DNA of 64,000 bases from DYJB01 sp963777165 (GTDB lineage Bacteria > Chloroflexota > Anaerolineae > Anaerolineales > E44-bin32). The translations under genes were made by a program, and so were the position numbers. The stretch lies in contig CAVZPO010000027.1 of NCBI GenBank assembly GCA_963777165.1, positions 62,001 to 126,000 of the forward strand, given 5' to 3'. Numbering within the stretch: the stretch's first letter is position 1; each line of letters starts with the position of its first letter. Under the pieces are notes generated by a model. The model saw only the letters and a program-made list of their open reading frames with translations. It searched no databases and had not been told where the DNA came from. This document shows positions 1 through 9,275 of this stretch, piece after piece.

Positions 1-2
1 CC

Positions 3-848
3 AACCTGGTGTGCGCCATTGCCGAGCCGACGATCGAATTGGCGCAGGAGCTCATGCACCACCCGACGGTGAACCTGCTGACGGTGACCGGTGGGGAGGG
101 CGTGGTGCACGCCGCCATGCAGAGCGGCAAGCGCGCCATCTGCGCCGGCCCGGGCAACCCGCCGGTCGTGGTGGATGAAACGGCCGATATCGACGAGGCC
201 GGGCGCGGGATCGTGCGCGGCGCCTCATTCGACAACAACATCGTGTGCATCGTCGAGAAGGAGACCTTTGCCGTGGCGACGGTCGCCGAGGCCCTCAAGC
301 GCTCGATGCTCGCTCACGGCGCCTACGAGATCGATGCCGGCCAGCTCGAGCGGCTGATGAAGGTCATCTTCACCCAGGTGCCGCCGCCGGGGAAGGTCGG
401 GCCGCTGAACAAGTCCTTCATCGGCAAGAGCGCCGCCGTGCTGCTCAAGGAGATCGGCATCACCGTCGGCGACGAGATCCGTCTGATCGTGGCCGAGGTC
501 GCCGCCGATCACCCGCTGGTCGTGACCGAGCAGATGATGCCGATCATGCCGCTGGTGCGCGTGCGCCATGCCGACGAAGGCATCGACCTGGCCAAAAAGG
601 TGGAGCACGGCTACCGGCACACGGCGGTGATGTACTCCAAGAACCTCGATCATCTCAGCCGCATGGCGCGGGTCATGGACTGCAGCATCTTCGTCAAGAA
701 TGCCCCGTCGCTGGCAGGTCTGGGCGCCGGCGGGGAGGGGTTCTGTTCCTTCACCATCGCCAGCCCCACCGGCGAGGGCATCACCAATCCGATCAGTTTC
801 AGCCGCCTCCGGCGCTGTACGCTCAAGGATGCGTTCCGAATCGTATGA
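3..848 (+). CDS. CoA-acylating aldehyde dehydrogenase (PduP/EutE family), 5' end outside window
   Basis: The C-terminal 281 residues of an aldehyde dehydrogenase that oxidises an aldehyde to acyl-CoA inside a microcompartment. The frame is open to the left edge, so the start codon and NAD-binding N-terminal part lie upstream. The catalytic cysteine is visible in FDNNIVCIVEKE (nt 246-248), which matches the PduP/EutE active-site block; a GGEG segment and the PGNPPVVVDE segment precede it. It is followed 36 bp later by shell genes, which is the usual context for a microcompartment-signature dehydrogenase. The substrate (acetaldehyde, propionaldehyde or lactaldehyde) cannot be told from this fragment. 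Confidence 0.9.
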   Translation, partial: NLVCAIAEPTIELAQELMHHPTVNLLTVTGGEGVVHAAMQSGKRAICAGPGNPPVVVDETADIDEAGRGIVRGASFDNNIVCIVEKETFAVATVAEALKRSMLAHGAYEIDAGQLERLMKVIFTQVPPPGKVGPLNKSFIGKSAAVLLKEIGITVGDEIRLIVAEVAADHPLVVTEQMMPIMPLVRVRHADEGIDLAKKVEHGYRHTAVMYSKNLDHLSRMARVMDCSIFVKNAPSLAGLGAGGEGFCSFTIASPTGEGITNPISFSRLRRCTLKDAFRIV

Positions 849-884
849 GACCGATGCGCCCATTCTGCAGCAAGGCGATGACCG

Positions 885-1475
885 ATGATTGAGCCCGCAC
901 TCGCTCTGGTCGAGTTCTCCAGCATTGCCGCCGGGATACAAGCCGCCGATGCGATGGTCAAGCGCGCCCCGATCGACGTGATCAAGGCGGGGACCGTGCA
1001 CAACGGCAAGTACCTGGTGCTGATCGGCGGCCTGACAGCGGATGTCGAGGAGTCGCTGGCCGCCGGCCGGCAGGTCGGCGCCGATGCAGTCCTGGATTTC
1101 GTCTTCCTGCCGCACGTGCATCCCGAGGTCGTCGAGACGATCGGCGGAGCGCGTGCGCCGCAGGCCAACGACGCGCTGGGCGTGATCGAGACGACGACGG
1201 CGGCCGGCGCCATTCACGCCGCCGATGCCGGCGTCAAGGCCGCCATGGTCCGCCTGGTCGAGGTGCGCCTGGCCGACGGCCTGGGCGGGAAGGGTATCGT
1301 CCTGTTCTCCGGGCTGGTCGCCGACGTCGAAGCCGCCATTCAGGGCGGCGTGGGCGTCCTCGAACGGCCGGACCTGCTCGTGCGCCAGGTCGTCATCCCG
1401 CAGCTGCACCCCGGCATGTGGGAGAACGTCGGCGACGCCACACGCTTCGGCCACCGCGTGCTGGGCCACCTATGA
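885..1475 (+). CDS. Tandem-domain BMC shell protein (BMC-T, pseudohexamer-forming trimer)
   Basis: A 196-residue shell protein made of two BMC domains in tandem: residues about 1-92 (start IEPALALVEFSSIAAGI, core GKYLVLIGGLTADVEESLAAG) and about 95-188 (start ALGVIETTTAAGAI, core GKGIVLFSGLVADVEAAIQGG). Such proteins trimerise into flat tiles with a large central pore, often gated. The halves are recognisably homologous, as expected for BMC-T. The stop overlaps the next start by ATGA (1472-1475), so it is translationally coupled to the vertex protein. PduT/EtuB-type membership is possible; no Fe-S cysteine ligand is visible at the pore loops. Confidence 0.92.
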   Translation: MIEPALALVEFSSIAAGIQAADAMVKRAPIDVIKAGTVHNGKYLVLIGGLTADVEESLAAGRQVGADAVLDFVFLPHVHPEVVETIGGARAPQANDALGVIETTTAAGAIHAADAGVKAAMVRLVEVRLADGLGGKGIVLFSGLVADVEAAIQGGVGVLERPDLLVRQVVIPQLHPGMWENVGDATRFGHRVLGHL

Positions 1476-1804
1476 AATTCGCCCGCGTGCAAGGCACCGT
1501 CGTGGCCACCCGCAAGTACGAGGGGCTCGAGGGCGTCAAGTTCCTGGTCGTCCAGCCGCTGGACGAGGATCTGCGACCCGTCGGCGGTCCGCAGATCGCA
1601 GCCGACGCCACGGCCCAGGCCGGGCCGGGGGAGCTGGTCCTCGTCGTCGGCAGCCGCGAAGCGGCGCAGGCCCTGCCCGTGGTGTTCGTCCCGGTCGATC
1701 TGGCCATCACCGGCATCATCGACGAGGTGGAGGTCGAGCGCGGGCTGCGCCGCACACAGCCGACGGCCGTCTGGCACAGTCCGCCGTCCGAGGACGAGGA
1801 CTGA
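1472..1804 (+). CDS. EutN/CcmL family microcompartment vertex protein (BMC-P), copy 1
   Basis: A 110-residue pentamer-forming protein that caps the vertices of the polyhedral shell. It begins MKFARVQGTVVATRKYEGLEG, carries the QPLDEDLRPVG turn and the AGPGELVLVVGSREA strand-loop-helix typical of EutN/CcmL, and ends in an unusual acidic tail (SEDED). The ATG at 1472 overlaps the upstream TGA, which fixes the start. It is about 20 residues longer than its neighbour, mainly through the C-terminal tail, so the two vertex proteins are not simple duplicates. Confidence 0.92.
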   Translation: MKFARVQGTVVATRKYEGLEGVKFLVVQPLDEDLRPVGGPQIAADATAQAGPGELVLVVGSREAAQALPVVFVPVDLAITGIIDEVEVERGLRRTQPTAVWHSPPSEDED

Positions 1805-1806
1805 CG

Positions 1807-2079
1807 ATGTACATCGGCAAAGTGATCGGGACGGTTGTTTCGACGATCAAGATCTCGCACCTCGATGGCCGCAAGCTGCTGCTCGTGGATCAGCTCGATC
1901 TGCAGGGGAATGAGACCGGGGCGTACGATATCGCCGTGGACGTCGTCCAGGCCGGGCCGGGCGATACGGTGCTGGTGATCGACGAAGGCAACGGCGCGCG
2001 CCAGATCCTTCAGCTCGACCCGGGGGCGATCCGGGCGGTGATCGTGGGCGTGGTCGACGAGGTGGCGCTGGGGATGTAG
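1807..2079 (+). CDS. EutN/CcmL family microcompartment vertex protein (BMC-P), copy 2
   Basis: A 90-residue vertex protein with the compact canonical length. Visible landmarks are MYIGKVIGTVVSTIK, LLLVDQLD and the AGPGDTVLVIDEGNGARQIL segment; the last residues form the usual VGVVDEV strand. It starts 2 bp after the preceding stop. It is the last gene of the shell operon and is convergent with a tpiA remnant. The 3' 161 bp are duplicated at 8931-9091 inside a long direct repeat. Confidence 0.92.
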   Translation: MYIGKVIGTVVSTIKISHLDGRKLLLVDQLDLQGNETGAYDIAVDVVQAGPGDTVLVIDEGNGARQILQLDPGAIRAVIVGVVDEVALGM

Positions 2080-2209
2080 CAGCTAGCGACTAGCGGCTGT
2101 CAGCTATCAGCGGTCAGCAAACAGCCAAAGGGCAAGCGGCAAGTCGCAGGTGGCCTGGAGCTCGCGAGGCGCGAGGTAGGGCCAGGCAAGGAACGGGAGG
2201 GGAATCGGC

Positions 2210-2230
2210 GGGGCCAGCTGAGCTGGCCCC
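2210..2230. terminator. Bidirectional hairpin between convergent eutN and tpiA remnant
   Basis: GGGGCCAGCT and AGCTGGCCCC flank a single G, giving a near-perfect inverted repeat between two convergent reading frames. There is no clear T-run, so it is best read as a GC-rich bidirectional terminator. The same hairpin recurs in the right repeat copy. Confidence 0.6.
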
Positions 2231-2260
2231 GATGGCTTCCGTCGGATCCCCGACTTCGGG

Positions 2261-2363
2261 CTAGCGACTGCCGGACGCCTCGACCGCACGCCTCACCAGG
2301 TCGACAAAGTCGGGCTTGAGGCTCGCTCCCCCCACCAGCGCCCCGTCGATCTCCGGCATGGCC
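2261..2363 (-). pseudogene. tpiA: tpiA 3' remnant
   Basis: The last ~34 codons of triosephosphate isomerase (ending KPDFVDLVRRAVEASGS), nearly identical to the intact gene at 9276-10055. Similarity ends at GCCGGAGATCGACGG on the coding strand, after which the sequence is unrelated. It has no start and cannot encode an enzyme; it exists only as part of the long direct repeat. Confidence 0.88.
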
Positions 2364-2492
2364 CTTTCCCCCAGGCGGTGGGCGATCCGATTCTGCTGAG
2401 AAGCTTCCGTCTTGGGCCGTGATCTGCGGGGCGCGAGGAGGAGGATGGCGCCTCGCTCCGGGAGCGTATCCGCGCGGCATAGCGCGGGCGGG

Positions 2493-3420
2493 TCAGCAGG
2501 GATCGCGTGTGCCGGCGGTGTTTCCCTTTGATCTGCTGTTTCTCAGGTCATAGAAGGTGGCCACGAGCGCATCTAGTTCAAGTCTCGCCGATGCCTCGTA
2601 GCGGAGGTCGATGTGGATTTCGCCAGGCAAATGGATCGAGAGGACCACGTCCCCTTGACCGGCGCCGGCAATCGACAGATGGTCAATCCTCCTCAGAGGC
2701 ATGTAGGTCCCACACCCCGCCGTATCTTTCGCGCCCGCCCGGGGAGGGTACCTCCCGGATGGTGATGATCTCGCGGTTTGTGAGGATGATCGCATTCGTC
2801 GGGGACACCATCCGTCGGTATGTCCGGCCGAATGCGGCTCCGATCTTGACCTGAGATCTCCGGCTGAAGAATCGCCTGCTGGATCTCTTCGTCTCCTGAC
2901 CAGGCTTCGCTTTGCATAGTTCATGAACTTGAAGTTGCGTTTCCCCCAGGCATCGAAGGGGTCTTGCCCTCCGGTTCGGGGAACTTTCGACACTTCCGCG
3001 ACCCGACCGAATTCTCGTCACAATGGGAGAGAAGAGATACTCGGTCACCGCGTTGAAGCGGACTGGGGTGCGAGCAGGTGCGAGCCCGTCTCCTTCCAGG
3101 CCCATGATCTCGAGCCGGGCGTCCAGAAGCCTGGAGCTGACTTCGACGCAACTGATCATGGAGATCGAGATAACTGCGCACGTCGATCTTGTGGCCGCGC
3201 TTCTCGAGAATCAGAATCTCGTCGGACGTCGCCCAGACCATCTTCTCGATCTCCCGGTGGAGGAAACCCTCGTAGGAAGGCGCGATAACGACAAGCGGGA
3301 ATGGCACCCCCTTCGCTTGCAGAGGTCGGAAGAAGCTGCTATACGCGGCAGGCACGTCGGCATAGGAGGCGATCGACCTCGCCCAAGATCGCTGCGCCTG
3401 CTCGAATGGGGTCAGGCCGA
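2493..3420 (-). pseudogene. Hypothetical protein, frameshifted in at least three places
   Basis: Three overlapping minus-strand frames together read as one protein of about 300 residues: QAQRSWARSIASYADVPAAYSSFF and VIAPSYEGFLHREIEKMVW at the N-terminus, ISCVEVSSRLLDARLEIMGLEG in the middle, FKFMNYAKRSLV, and a C-terminal IILTNREIITIRE ... IHIDLRYEASARLELDALVATFYDL segment that looks like a small beta-rich (PH-like) domain. The family is not recognised. No clean start codon is found near 3420. The frame changes make it non-functional as sequenced. Confidence 0.5.
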
Positions 3421-3676
3421 CGGGTACTGGACCGCGCTAGGGCGCGTCTGTGATTCCAGATCGATCGCAGGCCTGCGAGGATCCTCGAGGCGCAATGCAC
3501 AATCCTCCGCGGAGGGCGAACTCCGCAGACCGTGGCGTCGTGCAGGCACGAAGCGCAGAGCGCCACAGGCCTTCGGCCTGCGGGTCTGGCTGGAGGAGTG
3601 TTGACTATCGGGCAGCCAGTTCCGCCCAGTGGCGCTGACGCCCCCTCGCGAGCGAGGGCCTTGTCCAGCTGTTGGT

Positions 3677-4324
3677 CTACCTCTGGCCGTACTTGCTCTG
3701 GTAACGGTGGTGCAGGGCCGCCACGGCTTCTGCCGGGATCTCGTCGGGGTGACCCAGCTGCAGCGCCAGCCACGAGGTCCGGGCCACATCCTCGACCATC
3801 ACGGCGGCCTTGACGGCGTCTTCCGCGGTCGGGCCGAGGGTGAACACGCCGTGGTTCTTGAGCAGGACAGCGCAGGAGGGGCCGATCGAACTCCACGACG
3901 ACCCGGCCGATCTCTTCGCCGACCGATGGGCGCGAACCCCCCGCAGGGGATCGGTCCGCCGAACTCATCGGCGTGAGCCGTCAGATAGACCGGGATCGAC
4001 CGGGCATTGGCGGCGAAGGCCGTGGCATAGGGGGAATGCGTATGAACAATTCCACCGACGTCCGGACGGTGCCGGTAGATGTAGAGGTGGCTGGCCGTAT
4101 CCGAGGAGGGCAGCAAGTCCGAGTCCCGAACTTGTCCCTCGAGATCGACGATCACCATGAGCTCGGGACGAAGGTCCTCATAGCGAACTCCGGACGGTTT
4201 GATCACCACCAGCCCCGTGGCCGCATCTCGGGCGCTGACGTTGCCGCTCGTCCAGGCGACGAGCCCGTTCCTGGGCAGCTCCTGGTGCAGGCGGAACAGG
4301 CTGTCGGCGCAGGGCTTCAAGCAT
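3677..4324 (-). pseudogene. araD: L-ribulose-5-phosphate 4-epimerase, frameshifted
   Basis: Reads as class II aldolase/epimerase AraD across several frames: LHQELPRNGLVAWTSGN, VIKPSGVRYEDL, SSDTASHLYIYRHRPDVGGIVHTHSPYAT (zinc-ligand HTHS), HADEFGGPIPCG, and a tail AEAVAALHHRYQSKYGQR with its stop at 3677. Total length (648 bp, ~215 codons) is close to the usual ~230. One extra C just after the ATG (MLEALRRQ then a jump to LFRLHQE) and at least two later shifts break it. The start overlaps the end of araB (ATGCTTGA), as in an intact operon. Confidence 0.85.
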
Positions 4325-6013
4325 GGACGACCTCCGCTCCGGCTGCGCACCTCGGCTCTCCAGCGCTTCAGCCGTTTGAGGACATCATTCTCGCCGCGCC
4401 CGAAGTAATCGTGCAGTCGCAGATAGTCGCTGTAGATCTCAGTGTAGGCTGCGTGGTGCTGCGGGTCCGGCAAGAAAGCCTCGTCGTTCAACCGAGCCAT
4501 ACGGCTCGGCCGCGGCGTAGATCGTGTCATATCCACCCAAACGTGCGCCGGCGGCCACGGCGCCGAACATCGCTGATCCCAGGGCAGGCGTCTGTTTCGA
4601 AGAGCTGACTTGGATAGGCAAGCCGGTGACGTCGGAGAAGATCTGCATCAGCAGCCTGTTCTTCTCCGGCAATCCACCGCAGGCCACGAGCTCATGGATC
4701 GGGACGCCGTTCTGCTGAAACGTCTCAACGATCACTCGTGTGCCGAATGCCGTGGCCTCGATCAAGGCCCGGTAGATCTCCTCGGGCCTGGTGGCGAGGG
4801 TCGCGCCGAGCAGCAGGCCCGCCAGATCCACATCGACCAATACCGAGCGATTGCCGTTCCACCAATCGAGGGCCAGCAGCCCACTTCCCCCGGCGCGAGG
4901 GCGGCGGCCTTCCGTTCGAGCAGGGTGTGGATGTCGATCCCTTCTTCGGCTGCTTCGCGCTCGAGGCAGCGCCGGAACGCAGTTCTCCACGAACCAAGCG
5001 AAATGGTCGCCCACGCATGATTGCCCCGCCTCGTAGCCAAAGAATCCGGGGATGATCCCATCTTCCACGCACCCGCACATGCCCGGCACAAGGTGCTCTT
5101 CCTTGCCGCAGCACCATGTGACAGATGGAGGTGCCCATGATCATGACCATGCGCCCGGCGCTCCGTGACGGTCGTGGCCGGCACGGCGACGTGGGCGTCG
5201 ACGTTGGCGATCGCCACCGCCGTGCCAGGCATCAGGCCCGTCCAAGCGGCGGCCTGCTGTGTGAGACCGCCGGCTTTCTCGCCCACAGGCCGAATGTCAC
5301 GCGACATCTTCGCTTCTACGACGGTGCCGAACTCGGGGTTCAGGGCGCCGAAGTACGCCGGCGGAGGAAAGCCTTCGCGCTTGGACCACAGCGCCTTGTA
5401 GCCGGCCGTACACGAGTTGCGGGTCTCGGCGCCCGTCAGCTGCCAGACGACCCAGTCTGCCGCCTCGATCAGCCGATCTGCGGCGGCGTAGACCGCGGGC
5501 GCTTCGTTCAAGATCTGCAGGGACTTGGAAAAGAACCACTCCGAGGAGATCTTCCCACCGTAGCGATTGAGCCAGGCTTGCCCCGTCTCCCGGGCCACGC
5601 GGTTGATCTCGTCCGCCTCGGGCTGTGCGGCGTGGTGCTTCCAGAGCTTCACCCAGGCGTGCGGCTCGCCACGCCACTCGGGCAGCGTGCAGAGCGGTGT
5701 CCCATCGGACGCGAACGGGAAGCATGGTGCAGGCAGTGAAGTCGATCCCCACGCCGATGACGTCGCTGGGGAGACACACCGGCGTCCTGGAGCACCTGCG
5801 GGATGGTGGCCCGAAGCGTGCGAAGGTAGTCCTCCGGGTCCTGCAACGCCCAGTCAGGCGCAAGCGGGAGACCCGTTTCCGGCAAGCGTCTCGTCGATGA
5901 CCCCGTTCGAGTAGGGGTACACCGCAGTCGCCACCTCGTGGCCGGTGCCGACATCGACCAAGACGAGCCCTACCGGACTCTGTCCCGAAATCCACACCGA
6001 TGGCGTACTTCAT
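4317..6013 (-). pseudogene. araB: L-ribulokinase (FGGY family), multiply frameshifted
   Basis: A carbohydrate kinase of the AraB type converting L-ribulose to L-ribulose-5-phosphate. The ATG at 6013 opens MKYAIGVDFGTESGRA (ATP-binding motif of FGGY kinases). Other segments fall in different frames: LWKHHAAQPEADEINRVARE, WLNRYGGKISSEWFFSK, GTAVAIANVDAHVAVP, LVACGGLPEKNRLLMQI, SALGSAMFGAVAAG-like block and the C-terminal YLRLHDYFGRGENDVLKRLKR. The overall span (1,697 bp) equals about 565 codons, the normal AraB length, so only small indels (at least four) are involved, not deletions. Confidence 0.87.
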
Positions 6014-6055
6014 CCGAGTGCACCTCCACAACCAACTCGAGCGGCAAGCGCCGCG

Positions 6056-6770
6056 CTAACCGGTGGCTCCGCTTCCTGGGTGATGATAGATATCCCAGTC
6101 CATGTACTTTCCAAGACCCTCTTGCAGGATCGAGGCACAGCGCGACGGGTTGATGGCTACATGATGTTCGAAGCCTTGCTCGCAGATGTGCGTCAGCAGA
6201 TCTCTGCAAGCTGGTCGATGTGAACGACGCCGTAGCCGCCAAAGGTCCGCAAGGGATCGTTCGTCAGCTGGCCTTCGCCGAAGTAGGCCCGGATGCTGTC
6301 CGCGGAGTGTCATCGGGGGAAACGCGGCAGTAGGTGAAGGGTGTTTCCCGAACGCGACCGACGATGGTCCCATACGTGTTCTCTTTGCCGACCGTGCCGG
6401 CGATGATGGCCTGATAATCCATGGTCGGGATGTCCTCGGGGGCGATCCCTTCCTGGACGAAGATGTCCTTGGGGAGATTGGAGCAGTGGAAGATGACGGC
6501 TTTGTCCGGATCGTCTCCGTAGTTGTTGTTCCAATCCACGATCGCACTGGGCTTCCCCGTCGCCAGGACCATGGCGTACATGCCCACAAGTCCGGCGACG
6601 TCCGTCTCACACGCGGAGGGCATGAGGTTGTTGCTCATCATGCTCATCAGGGTGCACGGCACGACGCCGTAGAACTCCTCCATCGCCGTCCAGCATTGCA
6701 GGGCGGTCGCCACCACCTCCGTCTCCTGCATCCAGCCCTCGATGGCAACCCCAAGTTTCGCCATTCTGCG
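6056..6770 (-). pseudogene. C-terminal fragment of an L-fucose/L-arabinose isomerase-family protein
   Basis: Only the C-terminal part of a FucI-like isomerase remains: AKLGVAIEGWMQETEVVATALQCW, CTLMSMMSNNLMPSACETDV, AIVDWNNNYGDDPDKAVIFHCSN and FTYCRVS in one frame, then a shift to LTHICEQGFEHHVAINPSR and KYMDWDIYHH, ending at 6056. The N-terminal half is absent; the sequence switches directly from a sugar-binding-protein gene near 6770. Placement next to araB and araD suggests it served as the arabinose isomerase of this operon. Confidence 0.8.
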
Positions 6771-7935
6771 TCAGGATCAAGGGTGGCACGCGGCCGGTCG
6801 AGACATAAGCCATAATCTCATCGATCTTGTGTTTGACCGAAGGCTCGCTGTCGCCGAGCTTCAGCGCCCGGCCGAAGATCTCAGAGAGATCGACCGTCTC
6901 GACCGAGATGCCGGTTGACCGCCCGTCAGCGACGGTCTGCAGGTTTGGATCCGAAGCGCGGAAGACGCCTTCCTGCGAGGGCACCCACTTGGGCAGCTCC
7001 TCGCCGTTGGCGGCCTTCAGGGCGGCTTCATACACCTGCGGCGCGAGCAGCGGGTTGCACTCCACCGCCACGTTCACCTCTCCGGCGAGCATCGCCTTGA
7101 AGGCGCCCGCCGTCGCATCGAAGGTCAGGACCATCACGTCCTTGCCCGGAACGAGGCCGGCTTCCCTAAGGGCCTCGATCGCACCCAGGCCCATCTCGTC
7201 GTTCTGGGCAAAGATGCCGTTGACGTCCTTGCTTTCCTTCAGCCAGGCCTCGGTGACGGCCTTGCCTTCGGTAGCGCTCCAGTTACCGGTCTGGCTGTTG
7301 GTGATGGTGATTCCGCATGCGCCCATGCCTTCGCGGAACCCCTGGCCGCGGTCCTTGGCGGCCGACGAACCCACATTCCCGACCAGTTCCCAGACGACCT
7401 TGCCGCGTGCTGCCTTCCAGCAGCTTGCACATCTCCTCGGCGCCCTTGCGGCCTTCCAGCGCGAAGTCGGAGCCGATGTAGGTGGCGTACAGGTCCTCGG
7501 GGGCGTCAATGCGCCGATCTTCAAGGACGACGATCTTGCCGGCGTCCTTGGCTTCCTTGAGAACATCCTCCCAGCCCGTGGTCTCGAGGGCGGCCAGGAT
7601 GATCACGTTCACCTCAGGATCCTGGATGAACTGGCGAAAGCCCGCCACTTGATTGGCCAGGTCGTTCTGCGAGTTGTAGAACTTCAAGGTCAGGCCCAGC
7701 TGCGTTGCGGTCTCCTTGAAGGAGGCTGTATTGGCTGCGCGCCAGCCGCCCTCGGATCCGGTCTGCAGGAAACCCACGACCAGGTCCGAGTACTCGCAGT
7801 TTGGTGAGCACGCCAAGCCGGCGGCTGGTGCCGCAGGGGCTACCGGGGCCTCGGTCGCCGGGGCGCGGGGCGCAAGCGCCCAGGGCGAATGGCGGCAACG
7901 AGGAGAACAAACGCAATCGTCTTGATGCGGGACAT
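6771..7935 (-). pseudogene. Sugar ABC transporter substrate-binding protein (YtfQ/RbsB type), frameshifted, 3' end replaced
   Basis: Periplasmic-binding-protein type 1 family. The ATG at 7935 has a good ribosome site (AGGAG, 8 nt) and opens MSRIKTIAFVLLVAAI, a signal-peptide-like start; a shift then leads to CEYSDLVVGFLQTGSEGGWRAANTASF, FIQDPEVNVIILAALETTGWEDVLKEA, and after another shift WELVGNVGSSAAKDRGQGFREGM, GIFAQNDEMGLGAIEALREAG and VECNPLLAPQVYEAALKA. The ECNPLL block is typical of YtfQ-like galactofuranose/arabinose binders. The frame ends inside isomerase sequence, and no ATPase or permease gene follows, so these have been lost. Confidence 0.85.
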
Positions 7936-8130
7936 GTCGATGCTCCTTCTCTCGATGTATTGCCCTTGCGAATTGCGGGCGGAAACGAACGATCCTTTGT
8001 CGACTTCGTGCGGTCTTCGCTGATGAGCCCGTGCTTCGGTCCTCGCGCGCGACGACGGACACGACGAGTGGGCTGGCGGCTCTGGCGATCTTCTCCTCTC
8101 CCCTGCGTAGCCTCCTTTCGTGTTCCTGGT

Positions 8131-8930
8131 CTATGAGGACGGTCGGATGGAGCTCTGTCGGACGACCAGAGTCGGGGACAAGATGACCGGCGTGGGAGCC
8201 GGTGCGGCGGTGCCTGTCCACTGGAATCCGATCATCCGGATCACTTCCTCCACGGCGATCTTTCCCAGTGCATGTTGGTCCTGCTCGATCGTCGTGAGAG
8301 GTGGCCAGTAGTACGCGGACTCGGAAATGTTGTCGAAACCGACAACGCCCAGGTCCCGCGGGATGCTGATACCCCTCTGACAGGCCGCTTGCATGACGCT
8401 CAGCGCCATCTGGTCGTTGGCGACGAAGACCGCATCCATCGTCGGGTACTGTCTGGAAGAGCCGCTCGATGGCCTCGGCGCCGCTGGCAGAAGACCAGTT
8501 CCCCTCGACCGAAGCCTTCCGCTTCTGGCTCCAGGCCAGCTTCCCTGAGGGTGTCCTCCCAGGCGGCTTTACGCTGTCGGGCCTCCCACCAATCCAGCGG
8601 TCCTGAGATGTGGCCGATTTGCCGGTAGCCCTGATCGAGCAAATGGGCGACGGCCAGGCGGGCGCCAGCGTAGTTGTCGATCGAGACCGCCTTGAGGTTC
8701 TTGCGAGGCTCCATCGTCAAGGAGACGATCGGGACCTCTGAATCCAACGTCAGCCGATCGACGAACTCCCGGTTCGCACCGATCTCGGGGATGGCCCAGA
8801 TGACGCCGTCGACATGGCGCGAGTGGAGCGTCTGGAAGATCGGCAAGACGTCGTTCGAGTTGAACTGGGGAAGCTCCTTCAGAGAAGCGAGTAGCCCAAA
8901 CCTCGGCTGCGCCAGCGATGCCGTCAAGGA
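8131..8930 (-). pseudogene. LacI-family regulator, N-terminus missing and frameshifted
   Basis: Effector domain of a LacI/GalR repressor: HSRHVDGVIWAIPEIGANREF, AVSIDNYAGARLAVAHLLDQGYRQIGHISG, then after a shift near 8430-8500 AVFVANDQMALSVMQAACQRGISIPRDLGVVGFDNI. The helix-turn-helix and hinge are absent because the gene is cut at 8931 by the right copy of the direct repeat. It lies upstream of, and in the same direction as, the sugar-binding gene, as expected for the operon's own regulator. Confidence 0.85.
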
Positions 8931-9091
8931 GGGCGTACGATATCGCCGTGGACGTCGTCCAGGCCGGGCCGGGCGATACGGTGCTGGTGATCGACGAAGG
9001 CAACGGCGCGCGCCAGATCCTTCAGCTCGACCCGGGCGCCATCCGGGCGGTGATCGTCGGCGTGGTCGACGAGGTGGCGCTGGGGATGTAG
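8931..9091 (+). pseudogene. eutN 3' remnant
   Basis: Encodes the last 53 residues of the vertex protein (AYDIAVDVVQAGPGDTVLVIDEG and onward) almost identically to 1921-2079, ending in the same TAG. It lacks a start and is joined to lacI sequence. Confidence 0.88.
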
Positions 9092-9225
9092 CAACTCGCA
9101 GCTAGCGACTAGCGGCTGTCAGCTATCAGCGGTCAGCCAACAGCCAAAGGCAAGCGGCAAGTCGCAGGTGGCCTGGAGCTCGGAGGCGCAGGTAGGGCCA
9201 GGCAAGGAACGGGAGGGGAATTGGC

Positions 9226-9246
9226 GGGGCCAGCTGAGCTGGCCCC
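9226..9246. terminator. Bidirectional hairpin downstream of tpiA
   Basis: Same GGGGCCAGCT / AGCTGGCCCC inverted repeat as at 2210-2230, here 30 bp beyond the tpiA stop. No T-run. Confidence 0.6.
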
Positions 9247-9275
9247 GATGGTTACCGCGGATCCCCGACGTCGGG

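Larger units (their letters stand above)
1919..2363 (+). repeat. Left copy of a ~445 bp direct repeat (eutN 3' end + spacer + tpiA 3' end)
   Basis: This stretch matches 8931-9373 closely from the GCGTACGATATCGCCG block of eutN, through the intergenic spacer and hairpin, into the last ~100 bp of tpiA. Small indels and substitutions separate the copies (for example CAGCTAGCG against CAACTCGCAGCTAGCG). The copies lie in direct orientation and bracket the broken arabinose genes. Homology stops abruptly on both sides. Confidence 0.9.

Noticed and set aside
225..1469. Long minus-strand open frame opposite the microcompartment genes
   Set aside because: High-GC shadow of the well-supported plus-strand genes; its His/Asp/Arg-rich composition matches no family.
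2100..2480. Minus-strand frames between eutN and the hypothetical gene
   Set aside because: Apart from the tpiA stub, the translation has no family likeness and the region is spacer with a hairpin.
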